Notes: generated from the letters alone by a model not told the origin. A stretch of 14,647 nt of DNA from an uncultured Dorea sp. (GCA_934307335.1 CAKRCL010000044.1:1-14647); one strand, 5' to 3'; shown: positions 6,901 through 13,509, counted from the stretch's first letter. Program-made: numbers and translations.

Positions 6901-8329
6901 ATCCGGATCTAATAATGGATCTATTTTAAAACCGAATGATGGAAAAGTAGAAAATGAATCTAAATATGAAGCTGATACAAGTGGTGCGACAAGTAAGGTA
7001 AATAGTTCTACCGTATTGGCAGATGGTGTATATACACCTGATCGTTTTACCTGGTCTGGTGGAACCGGAAAAGTTAAAATTTATTGTAATAAGATTACCA
7101 TTCAGAATGGCCAGGCATATGCGACATTGGTATTTGACAGTGATCATTATCAGTATGTCAAAGCAAATGGAAATACATATTATACATCAAAAGGTGGCGG
7201 AACAGCGACTGTTACGATTCCGATCGCATTGAATCAGAATAATAAAATTCTTGGTATGACGGATAAAATGTCTGTAGCACATGAAATTGAGTATACGATC
7301 TTTGTTTATCTGGCAGCAGCTGGAAATGGAACAACCTTGGGAGGAGCATCGGCTAATAAACAGTTAGATGAGAAGGCACCTGAGATTATGGGATTGGAAT
7401 ATCAGTCAGAGACACAGCTTGATTATGCAGAATATTTCAAGATATATCACTATGATCAGGGGATTATACTTGTTGAGATTGATATGACAAAAGGAACTGC
7501 AAATGATCCGGAAAAACTGGCAGCAGAAGCTATCAATTCGGATCCTGCGACAAGTGAAAAGAAAGATGCCGCTAAAGATACAAAAGCAGATAAGAATACC
7601 GCAAAAGAAGATACATTTGCTGTCGAAACTGCAGAAGATGGAGAAGAGAATCTGAATGGTATCAGTAAAGAAGAGCTGGCAACAGAACTTTATAAAGGAA
7701 ATGTTGTAAAATATCTTCTTGTCCCGGAAGGAGTTGAGGTTCCGGTAGGTCTTGATCAGGATATGATTGTAGTACAGAAACCTGTAGACAAAATATATAC
7801 ATCTACAGAAGACATTCTTGAGAAAATGGATGAACTTGGACTGACAGACAATGTTGTAGCTATCGGAGATAAGAAAAAAGATTGTAAAGTTGATTCAATC
7901 GTGAAAAAGATGGATAAGAAAGATGGAGAAGATAAGGCTCAAGTTGTCTATGGTGGAAAAGAAGAGAAACCGGATTTCAAGACACTGGTAAAACAAGAGA
8001 CTAATCTTGCAATTCTTTCGTCTGACATTCTTCCAAAAGAGGAAGATATCACGGATCTTGAGGAGAAGCAGAAAAAAGATGATAAATTGACTGTAGAGGA
8101 ACAGACGGAGCGTTTCCGGCAGATGACAGAAAAATTTGCATTGCTTGGAATTCCGGTAATCGTAGATCGCTCTGAGGATGAGCAGACGGAGCTGGCAAAA
8201 CGTGAGTGGATTAAAATTTACGGTGTACTGTTCGGATGCGAAGATGAGATGAATGAGTTATTTGATCAGGCAGTCAAAGATGCCGGCGATGATGCATTAG
8301 CTCAGGTCAGAACTCAGGCAGAAGAGTAG
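3920..8329 (+). CDS. Giant secreted repeat protein with C-terminal binding-protein-like lobe
   Basis: 1469 residues; start chosen by AAGGAG 9 bp upstream. Residues 1-29 form a signal peptide (basic start, hydrophobic core, likely cleavage after VYA). Then come: a Glu-rich linker (30-115); beta-rich repeats at about 118-226 and 268-386; an Ig-like domain at 396-487 with Trp431 and Tyr465-Arg-Cys467; repeats at 496-600, 611-718, 727-842 and 864-972; a Pro-rich linker (851-860); a Gly/Ser/Asn linker (977-1002); a divergent repeat (1033-1134); and 1155-1452, homologous to residues 57-250 of the next protein. The repeats share a central LYLG/IYIG motif and most end in a Trp-containing strand. They resemble NEAT-type tetrapyrrole-binding domains, but I cannot confirm that. 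No LPxTG, SLH or final membrane helix is seen. The cobalamin riboswitch and the adjacent importer suggest extracellular capture of corrinoid; substrate and fold are inferences. Confidence 0.8.
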   Translation: MKRKSAGFLAGVLVASMVATPLSYANVYAEDQDATGIVQQETEEVSSDTGHAQEESTDVKEESKEELKTEENITSEQPEDNAGVLETEAGNPETEISQGSQMTEAETKVTETPVQPTVDIDGVKVLKNDGSEYGMFPVVVDKMEVKDDQVKVSFHTGTKKVFDWLYLGPVTDTEKNNYIVGNNTGSTCEFSISVPLSKANSWIPIAVGRSDKGTWSDNYLWMSIPNPEEPVINSQPPSTEQKTDEDGKGDGENSGNNSTEDNAYITKNDIQAIYASDDIKKPGQAYSMIKIAESEAKIIGDKIQVSIWVKPASSGNFTYDAIYIGRKDDAEKNPLVMGEVDSVKNLEKFTFEVPKSMAGGEVHFVPRKKKDGTFSTNNSLALKIPALDAFKKQTEVVIQSQPKDVIAKNNTQVSLTVVANGDESVKLNYQWQYSVDGTSWTDCDGISAKTNIYTFQMAIDKIGQYRCIISDSNGTTVTSDVAKVENPSAPTVTGSKVQVVKADGSAFKMFVVNESKVQKDGDNLEITISTKNVSFDKLYLGEKEDIIKNSVVKGTELADGGYTFTFQVPVSYRGKVLPVTLGKVDGTWYNKQDLWIYIPDEGIESIPTATDEVKAIAGGTGSAYNDFVIVSSKAALHGENIRMTLDVKGNKWTKIYLGVQADTDKTPVYKGTYDLEKNVTTFIFDIQAEKQGMNIAITPGNENWFTWARDLFINIPNLENRVNTTAEGVYNLYGSAYPTTNSYSLNFERESSVSISGDQATVTWVTQAGLYDRLYIGNTVDSEEVKEANAIVPQDRSDIASGYKSFTFTMPVSELGKEFSYSVRTVKTGEWSTKDARAFINGILEKTGELPDPTPDPNPGVVVPADGIYKVNNVVSSSGMFRVVGCTLTVKNGKMSAVLTLSGTGYDYLYLGTKEEAAKADKSLWVPFKEDNNGKYTYTVLLESLDKEIAVAAFSHNKQSWYDRTLVFHSDSLEKIGDISNGGNGGTNGGSTTPSGSNNGSILKPNDGKVENESKYEADTSGATSKVNSSTVLADGVYTPDRFTWSGGTGKVKIYCNKITIQNGQAYATLVFDSDHYQYVKANGNTYYTSKGGGTATVTIPIALNQNNKILGMTDKMSVAHEIEYTIFVYLAAAGNGTTLGGASANKQLDEKAPEIMGLEYQSETQLDYAEYFKIYHYDQGIILVEIDMTKGTANDPEKLAAEAINSDPATSEKKDAAKDTKADKNTAKEDTFAVETAEDGEENLNGISKEELATELYKGNVVKYLLVPEGVEVPVGLDQDMIVVQKPVDKIYTSTEDILEKMDELGLTDNVVAIGDKKKDCKVDSIVKKMDKKDGEDKAQVVYGGKEEKPDFKTLVKQETNLAILSSDILPKEEDITDLEEKQKKDDKLTVEEQTERFRQMTEKFALLGIPVIVDRSEDEQTELAKREWIKIYGVLFGCEDEMNELFDQAVKDAGDDALAQVRTQAEE
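4271..7321 (+). repeat. Seven diverged beta-domain repeats within the giant protein
   Basis: Each unit is about 100-120 residues. Central motifs are WLYLG (164-168), AIYIG (321-325), KLYLG (537-541), KIYLG (654-658), RLYIG (773-777) and YLYLG (908-912); the seventh unit has YQYV (1077-1080). Units 1, 3, 4, 5 and 6 then carry a Trp-containing strand near their end, such as WYDRTLVF or WSDNYLWMSI. Units differ too much at DNA level to be recent copies. An Ig-like domain separates units 2 and 3. Confidence 0.7.
7382..8275 (+). other. Half binding-protein domain (N-lobe only) fused to the giant protein
   Basis: Residues 1155-1452 align with residues 57-250 of the lipoprotein encoded next door. 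In the block 1264-1300 versus 91-127, 19 of 37 residues are identical (shared YL, VPEG, GLD, QxPV and IY). The block REWIKIYG also matches TEWIKVYG. The counterpart of the lipoprotein's C-lobe (about 251-400) is absent. A low-complexity acidic/Lys insertion at about 1190-1258 interrupts the match. Confidence 0.85.
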
Positions 8330-8342
8330 AGGAAAAAGTAAC

Positions 8343-9545
8343 ATGAAGAAAAAAATGTATAAAATTACAGCAATATTGTTAGCCGGAGCTCTCCTTTTAG
8401 GAGGCTGTGGCTCTACAAAGGGCAGTTCGGGAAGTACTGGTTCGACTGCCCAGACTACCTCTGAAAAAAATACGGATACGTCTAAAAAAACTCAGGCACC
8501 GAAGATTGACGGACTGACTTATGAATCTACCATGGATTTGACATATGCCCAGGAGTTTGATGTGTTTTATTACAAAGAAGGTTACAAACTTATTGATGTG
8601 CATGAAGGGCGTCAGTATCTGATCGTGCCGGAAGGAAAAGAAGCACCGGAAGGATTAGATGAAAAGATTATAGTAATTCAACAGCCGGTTCAAAATATTT
8701 ATATGGCAGCTACAGCAATTATGTCACTGTTTGATGCATTGGATGCAATCGATACTGTGAAATTTTCTGGCTTAGAGGCTTCCGGCTGGTATGTGGACGG
8801 TGCAAAAAAAGCGATGGAAGCTGGAACTATGATATTTGCAGGAAAATATAGTGAACCGGATTATGAGAAGATTGTAGATGGAGATTGCAAACTGGCAATC
8901 GAATCTACGATGATACTTCATTCGCCAAAGGTTCAAGAGATGATTGAGGATCTGGATATTCCAGTGTTTGTGGATTATTCCAGTTATGAATCTCATCCAC
9001 TTGGAAGAACAGAGTGGATCAAAGTATATGGTGCAATGTTAAATAAAGAAGAGAAAGCAACAGATTTTTTTGAAGATCAGGCAAAAGTTGTTGAAGATTT
9101 AAAAGATTTTAAGAATACTGAAAAGACGGTGGCATATTTTTACATCAGCACAGATGGCTCCGTAGTGGTTCGTAAATCAGATGATTACATTCCGACTATG
9201 ATCGAGATCGCAGGTGGAAGATATGTGTTCAAGGATCTGAAGAATTCAGAGGGGAATGCACCATCTGTAAAAATGACGATGGAAGAGTTCTATGCGACAG
9301 CAGTAGATGCAGATTATCTCATTTACAATGGAACCATTGACGGGCAGGTGAGCAGTCTCAGTGATCTGGAGGCCAAGAGTAATCTGTTTGCAGAATTTAA
9401 GGCTGTGAAGGATGGAAATGTATGGTATACAGGTAAGAACTTATATCAGGCGACAGATACAGTAGGAGAGCTGATTTCGGATATTCATCTGATGATCACA
9501 GAAGGAGATGCCACTCAGATGACATTCCTTGAAAAGATGGAGTAA
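8343..9545 (+). CDS. Lipoprotein ABC-transporter solute-binding protein, FhuD/BtuF-like
   Basis: 400-residue receptor of a FecCD-type importer. The signal peptide ends in lipobox LLGGC with Cys22 as the lipidated residue, so it is tethered to the outer face of the membrane. A Ser/Thr-rich linker (23-50) precedes a two-lobe binding domain: N-lobe about 57-215, backbone helix about 218-250 including HPLGRTEWIK, and C-lobe about 258-400. By alignment with BtuF, Glu175 and Glu314 sit where permease-docking glutamates are expected. The gene starts 13 bp after the giant protein's stop and 36 bp before the permease start chosen here. The upstream riboswitch points to cobalamin or another corrinoid as ligand. 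Iron-siderophore or heme receptors share this fold, so the ligand is inferred from regulation. Its N-half is paralogous to the end of the giant protein. Confidence 0.88.
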   Translation: MKKKMYKITAILLAGALLLGGCGSTKGSSGSTGSTAQTTSEKNTDTSKKTQAPKIDGLTYESTMDLTYAQEFDVFYYKEGYKLIDVHEGRQYLIVPEGKEAPEGLDEKIIVIQQPVQNIYMAATAIMSLFDALDAIDTVKFSGLEASGWYVDGAKKAMEAGTMIFAGKYSEPDYEKIVDGDCKLAIESTMILHSPKVQEMIEDLDIPVFVDYSSYESHPLGRTEWIKVYGAMLNKEEKATDFFEDQAKVVEDLKDFKNTEKTVAYFYISTDGSVVVRKSDDYIPTMIEIAGGRYVFKDLKNSEGNAPSVKMTMEEFYATAVDADYLIYNGTIDGQVSSLSDLEAKSNLFAEFKAVKDGNVWYTGKNLYQATDTVGELISDIHLMITEGDATQMTFLEKME

Positions 9546-9581
9546 AAAGATAGGTAAAATATAGAAAAACTGGTGAGAAAT

Positions 9582-10646
9582 ATGCAGGATAAGGAAGTAA
9601 AAGAGGAACAGTTAAGTTTTCATAATGAAAATTTCAAAAAAAGATCCAGATATACATTTGTGTTTGTGTGTATGATCGCAGCATTTTTTGTCATTACAGT
9701 GCTGAATATTAATACGGGAAATGTACATATTTCTGTGCCGAAGATTTTGAGAATATTATTTTTGCGTGATGGAGAAGCGGTAGAGTACAGTATCATATGG
9801 AAGATACGTCTCCCGCGTATCTTCATGGCAGCGTTACTGGGCGGAGCATTGTCTCTGTCCGGTTTCTTATTACAGACATTTTTCTCAAATCCGATCGCAG
9901 GACCATTTGTACTTGGAATTTCTTCTGGAGCGAAGATGGTTGTCGCACTGACTATGATTGTATTTTTAAAATATGTAGGACATTTTTCATCTTACACACT
10001 GGTAGCGGCAGCATTTATCGGTTCACTTATATCGACAGGATTCATTCTTTTGATGTCAAAGAAGATTCATCATATGGCATCCCTTTTGGTAGGAGGAATC
10101 ATGATTGGATATATCTGTTCCGCAATTACAGATTTTGTGGTGACATTTGCAGATGATTCAGATATTGTAAATCTTCATGGATGGTCACAGGGAAGTTTTT
10201 CTGGTATGAGCTGGGGAAATATAAAAGTAGCAGTGGTTGTAGTTGGAATTGCAGCAGTGTGTACATTTTTACTGTCAAAACCAATCAGTGCATATCAGCT
10301 TGGGGAAGCATATGCACAGAGTATGGGAGTAAATATTAAAGTATTCCGAGTTGTTATTATATTACTGTCAAGTATTCTTTCTGCGTGTGTGACTGCATTT
10401 GCCGGACCAATTTCTTTTGTGGGAATTGCAGTTCCATTTCTTACAAGAAAAGCGTTCGGAACATCAAAACCGATTGTGGTGATACCGGGTACATTTTTTA
10501 TAGGGGCTGTATTCTGTATGATCTGTGATCTGATCGCTCGTATGGCACTGGCACCGGTGGAGCTGAATATCAGTACAGTCACATCGATACTTGGCGCACC
10601 GATTGTCATCTATATGATGGTGAAGCGCGAGAAAGGAAGAATGTAA
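9582..10646 (+). CDS. FecCD-family ABC transporter permease (BtuC-like)
   Basis: 354 residues from the ATG at 9582, which has GGTGAG four bases upstream. An in-frame GTG at 9573 would add three residues but has a poor ribosome site. The protein is a typical polytopic FecCD permease: RLPR (76-79), NPIAGP (103-108), WSQGS (201-205), the cytoplasmic coupling segment around LGEAYAQSMGV (240-250), and GPISFVGIAVPFLTR (275-289). Arg76 and Arg79 in RLPR and Arg320 in IARMAL match BtuC Arg56, Arg59 and Arg295, the residues that meet the binding protein's glutamates, so both docking sites are kept. It forms the membrane channel, probably as a homodimer, for the substrate delivered by the adjacent lipoprotein. 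Only 1 bp separates its stop from the ATPase start, which implies translational coupling. Confidence 0.93.
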   Translation: MQDKEVKEEQLSFHNENFKKRSRYTFVFVCMIAAFFVITVLNINTGNVHISVPKILRILFLRDGEAVEYSIIWKIRLPRIFMAALLGGALSLSGFLLQTFFSNPIAGPFVLGISSGAKMVVALTMIVFLKYVGHFSSYTLVAAAFIGSLISTGFILLMSKKIHHMASLLVGGIMIGYICSAITDFVVTFADDSDIVNLHGWSQGSFSGMSWGNIKVAVVVVGIAAVCTFLLSKPISAYQLGEAYAQSMGVNIKVFRVVIILLSSILSACVTAFAGPISFVGIAVPFLTRKAFGTSKPIVVIPGTFFIGAVFCMICDLIARMALAPVELNISTVTSILGAPIVIYMMVKREKGRM

Positions 10647-10647
10647 C

Positions 10648-11724
10648 ATGGCAGATTATTATTTTAAAATGGATGATATGGCTGTCGGCTACCAGGGAAA
10701 GACGCTGATCCATGACATTAATATTGGTATTAATAAAGGTGAAATTGTAACGCTCATTGGCCCCAATGGATCCGGTAAATCTACAATTTTAAAGAGTATT
10801 ACAAAACAACTGAAGTTAATTGGAGGAAAGGTGTTCTTCGATGACACGTCCCTTCAGGAAATGTCTTATAAAGAGTTGTCTTCTAATATGGCAGTTGTTT
10901 TAACAGAACGAATCAAGACGGAGCTTATGACCTGTCATGAGATTGTGGCAACAGGACGTTATCCATATACAGGACGGCTTGGAATATTAACATCGGAGGA
11001 TGAACGAATCGTGGATGAGGCCATGAAGTCAGTTCATGCAGAAGACCTTGGAAACCGCGATTTTAATGCTATTAGTGATGGACAAAAACAGAGAGTTTTG
11101 CTGGCAAGAGCAATCTGTCAGGAGCCGGAGATTATTGTGCTGGATGAGCCTACGTCTTTTTTGGATGTACGATATAAACTGGAATTACTTGCAATATTGG
11201 AACGTATGGCAAGAAAGAAACATATTACTGTCATTATGTCACTACATGAGATTGATCTTGCACAGAAAGTATCGGATAAGATCATCTGTGTGAAGGGAGA
11301 TACCATTGCACATTATGGAAAGCCTGAAGAGGTCTTTAAAGAAGATACGATTCGCAATCTTTATGAGATTGACAATGGTTTTTTTGATCCGGTATTTGGA
11401 AGCATAGAGCTTCCGAAGATAGAAGGAGAACCAGAGGTATTTGTAATCTCGTCCGGTGGAAGTGGAATTCCAATTTATCGACAATTACAGAAAGAGCATA
11501 TTCCATTTGCGGCAGGAATCCTTTATAAGAATGATATTGACTATCAGCTTGCAAGACTTCTGGCAGTGGAAGTGATTACAGAAGAACCATTCCGGCAAAT
11601 CAGTGATGAGACATTTGCAAGAGCAGTCGAAGTGATGAAAAAGTGTAAGAGAGTCATTGTAACAGATGTGCCGGTGGGCGAATGTAATAAAAGAATCGAA
11701 GAATTAATAAAATTAGTAAAATAG
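10648..11724 (+). CDS. FecE/BtuD-type ABC transporter ATPase with C-terminal extra domain
   Basis: 358 residues. The first 240 or so are a complete nucleotide-binding domain: Walker A GPNGSGKST (38-46), signature ISDGQ (142-146, Gly to Asp relative to LSGGQ), Walker B IIVLDEP (162-168) with catalytic Glu167, and H-loop His200. The usual Q-loop glutamine is replaced, by my alignment, with Glu87 in VVLTERI. Residues about 262-358 form a further domain rich in alternating hydrophobic and charged segments, including SSGGSGIPIYR (268-278). It is not the CbiZ amidohydrolase sometimes fused to B12 ATPases as far as I can tell; its function is unknown. The ribosome site GAAAGGAAG lies inside the permease gene's end. 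It energises import of the substrate handled by the preceding genes. Confidence 0.92.
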   Translation: MADYYFKMDDMAVGYQGKTLIHDINIGINKGEIVTLIGPNGSGKSTILKSITKQLKLIGGKVFFDDTSLQEMSYKELSSNMAVVLTERIKTELMTCHEIVATGRYPYTGRLGILTSEDERIVDEAMKSVHAEDLGNRDFNAISDGQKQRVLLARAICQEPEIIVLDEPTSFLDVRYKLELLAILERMARKKHITVIMSLHEIDLAQKVSDKIICVKGDTIAHYGKPEEVFKEDTIRNLYEIDNGFFDPVFGSIELPKIEGEPEVFVISSGGSGIPIYRQLQKEHIPFAAGILYKNDIDYQLARLLAVEVITEEPFRQISDETFARAVEVMKKCKRVIVTDVPVGECNKRIEELIKLVK

Positions 11725-11725
11725 C

Positions 11726-11768
11726 AGGACGCGTAGTAAATCTGAAAAATCGGAGGTTTACTACGCGT
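11726..11768 (+). terminator. Long hairpin after the transporter operon (terminator or operator)
   Basis: ACGCGTAGTAAA (11729-11740) and TTTACTACGCGT (11757-11768) are perfectly complementary, and three more pairs (one wobble) extend the stem to 15 bp around a 10-nt loop. It begins 4 bp after the ATPase stop. The nearest T run starts about 11 nt beyond the stem, which is poor for an intrinsic terminator. It may instead be an mRNA 3'-end stabiliser or a protein-binding dyad upstream of the sppA promoter. Confidence 0.55.
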
Positions 11769-11783
11769 TAAATGTATTATTTT

Positions 11784-11812
11784 TTGAAAAACAATCCTTG
11801 ATATGTTACAAT
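11784..11812 (+). promoter_or_regulatory. Sigma-A promoter of the sppA-RDD-queA unit
   Basis: TTGAAA (11784-11789), an exact 17-bp spacer and TACAAT (11807-11812), with TGT directly before the -10 box (extended -10). Predicted start is about 11819. The gene's GAGGAG ribosome site follows at 11841-11846. Confidence 0.72.
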
Positions 11813-11853
11813 GAAAAAGCTACAGAGATTTTTGACAAAAGAGGAGAAAAGCA

Positions 11854-12831
11854 ATGAAGAATAAGCAGATAATCGGTCTGGTTGTAGCAGGTGCTGTGTT
11901 TATTGTAACAGGAGCAGTCAGTGTCTTTACGAATACATTATCAGCCCATGCACTGGCAGAAGATATAACGACAATATTATCTGGTGATCTGGAGTTTGAT
12001 CCGCCGGGAGAAGATTATATTGGAGTTGTGAATGTAGTAGGAACGATTCAGGAGCAGACGCAGAGCAGTGTATTGGATACATCAACTGGATATCAGCACA
12101 ATACGACAATGGACTATATTGATAATTTGATGGAGGATTCGGATAATAAGGGAATCTTATTATATGTAGATTCTCCGGGTGGCGCAGTTTATGAGTCGGA
12201 GGAACTTCATGATAAGTTGATGGAGTATAAAGAGACAACAGGAAGACCAATTTGGACATACATGGCACATTACGCAGCATCAGGCGGATATATGACATCT
12301 GTTACAGCAGATAGAATTTATGCGAATAAGAATACTGTAACGGGTTCTATCGGAGTCATTATGTCGGGATATGACATGAGTGGACTGTATGAGAAACTGG
12401 GAATTCGTTATGTTAGTATCACAAGTGGTGTGAATAAGGATAGTTCCAAGATGACAGATGAGCAGGTTGCAATTTATCAGTCTCAGGTTGATGAATGTTA
12501 TCAGGAGTTTGTAGATATTGTAGCAAAAGGACGTGATATGTCTGAAGATCAAGTGAAGGCACTTGCAGATGGACGTACTTATACAGCCAAACAGGCAAAG
12601 GCAAACGGACTGATTGATGAGATTGCAACATATGAAGATATGACAGAACAGATGTCAGATGAACTTGGAGTGGATGAATTCTATGCACCAAGTTCAGAGG
12701 GGAATATACTGGCAACTTTGTTTGGCAAGGCAAAAGAGCTTGTTCCGAAATCTGAGGCACAGATTCTTAAGGAAACTGCCCAGGAGAAGGAAAGCGGGGT
12801 GCTGATGTATTATGCAGAACAGTTACAGTAA
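11854..12831 (+). CDS. sppA: Signal peptide peptidase SppA (short Gram-positive type)
   Basis: 325-residue S49-family serine protease that degrades remnant signal peptides in the membrane. One N-terminal membrane anchor spans about 7-27. The catalytic domain shows VVGTI (61-65), the oxyanion-region DSPGG (106-110), nucleophile Ser143 in YAASGGYM, GSIGVIMSGYD (164-174), and general-base Lys195 in SGVNKD. This Ser/Lys dyad matches the Bacillus enzyme. Length is close to Bacillus SppA and about half that of the E. coli protein. GAGGAG lies 7 bp before the ATG. The last 20 bp overlap the start of the RDD gene, the same gene pairing as sppA-yteJ in Bacillus subtilis, where YteJ (SppI) inhibits SppA. 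Product and dyad are read directly; the regulatory partnership is inferred from synteny. Confidence 0.94.
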   Translation: MKNKQIIGLVVAGAVFIVTGAVSVFTNTLSAHALAEDITTILSGDLEFDPPGEDYIGVVNVVGTIQEQTQSSVLDTSTGYQHNTTMDYIDNLMEDSDNKGILLYVDSPGGAVYESEELHDKLMEYKETTGRPIWTYMAHYAASGGYMTSVTADRIYANKNTVTGSIGVIMSGYDMSGLYEKLGIRYVSITSGVNKDSSKMTDEQVAIYQSQVDECYQEFVDIVAKGRDMSEDQVKALADGRTYTAKQAKANGLIDEIATYEDMTEQMSDELGVDEFYAPSSEGNILATLFGKAKELVPKSEAQILKETAQEKESGVLMYYAEQLQ

Positions 12832-13507
12832 TGAGAATTATGCGGGATTTTGGGTTCGCTTTGCAGCATATATAATTGACAGTATTATAGTGATGGCCGG
12901 ACTTTTATTTGTACGTCTTGCATGGCTTGGCATTGGAGCTATGATCAGTGGCACGATATTAGGTGGCAATGTATTGTTTCATTATTCTCTAAAAGATATT
13001 GTACTATATATTTTTAAGGTCATGTACTTTATATTGTTGACCTGGTGCACAGGCACAACTGTCGGCAAGAGATTGATGAATCTTCGAGTTGTTCCAGCTG
13101 ACAGAAGTCAGAAGCTGTCTTTTGTGGATGTGTTATATCGTGAGACTGTTGGAAGATTCCTTTGTGGAATTTCCATTTGGATCGGATATATTGTTATTGG
13201 TGTTGATAAAGAAAAACGAGGCTTTCATGATATGCTTTGTGACACAAGAGTGGTCTATGAGAAGAAAGTGAAAGTATATCCGGAGCATTCAGGTCAAACA
13301 CCGTATTCAGGTCAAACATCGTATTCAGGTCAAACACCGTATCCGGCCCAGACGCCGATTTCGCAACAGCCATTGCCTTCACAGCAGGAAAGTAAGCAGT
13401 ATAGAGCTGTACCGGATGGTGGATATAGCTTTGCAGATGAAAATGTAGTAGGCAAGGCGGAAGTAAAAGAAACTATAGAAGATAATATACAGGAGGAAGA
13501 TTTATAA
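12812..13507 (+). CDS. RDD-family membrane protein, candidate SppA partner/inhibitor (YteJ/SppI-like)
   Basis: 231 residues. The RDD domain begins at once with [17 protein letters not shown] (10-26), carrying the expected Arg and Asp, and includes three or four membrane helices up to about residue 132, with [14 protein letters not shown] (71-84) and [18 protein letters not shown] (131-148) as further family blocks. After it comes a hydrophilic tail with three near-identical [12 protein letters not shown] units plus a degenerate fourth, a Gln/Pro-rich stretch, and an acidic end. The ATG at 12812 lies inside sppA; no other in-frame start fits the RDD domain. Synteny with Bacillus yteJ suggests it controls SppA protease activity; the Bacillus protein is reported to act through its C-terminal end, so the odd tail here is of interest. 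Confidence 0.82.
   Translation: MQNSYSNENYAGFWVRFAAYIIDSIIVMAGLLFVRLAWLGIGAMISGTILGGNVLFHYSLKDIVLYIFKVMYFILLTWCTGTTVGKRLMNLRVVPADRSQKLSFVDVLYRETVGRFLCGISIWIGYIVIGVDKEKRGFHDMLCDTRVVYEKKVKVYPEHSGQTPYSGQTSYSGQTPYPAQTPISQQPLPSQQESKQYRAVPDGGYSFADENVVGKAEVKETIEDNIQEEDL
13286..13357 (+). repeat. 18-bp in-frame tandem repeat in the RDD gene tail
   Basis: Units start at 13286, 13304 and 13322, each 18 bp and differing by one or two bases (core TTCAGGTCAAACA); a fourth unit at 13340-13357 is diverged. Each unit encodes six residues of the form Y-S-G-Q-T-P. Such tracts can change copy number by slippage without breaking the frame. Confidence 0.9.
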
Positions 13508-13509
13508 TT

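Noticed and set aside
11429..11724. CbiZ adenosylcobinamide amidohydrolase fused to the ATPase
   Set aside because: The tail is about 97 residues, too short for CbiZ, and I recognise no CbiZ motif in it.
11927..12298. 123-residue minus-strand frame inside sppA
   Set aside because: It is the shadow of a strongly conserved gene on the other strand, with low-complexity composition.
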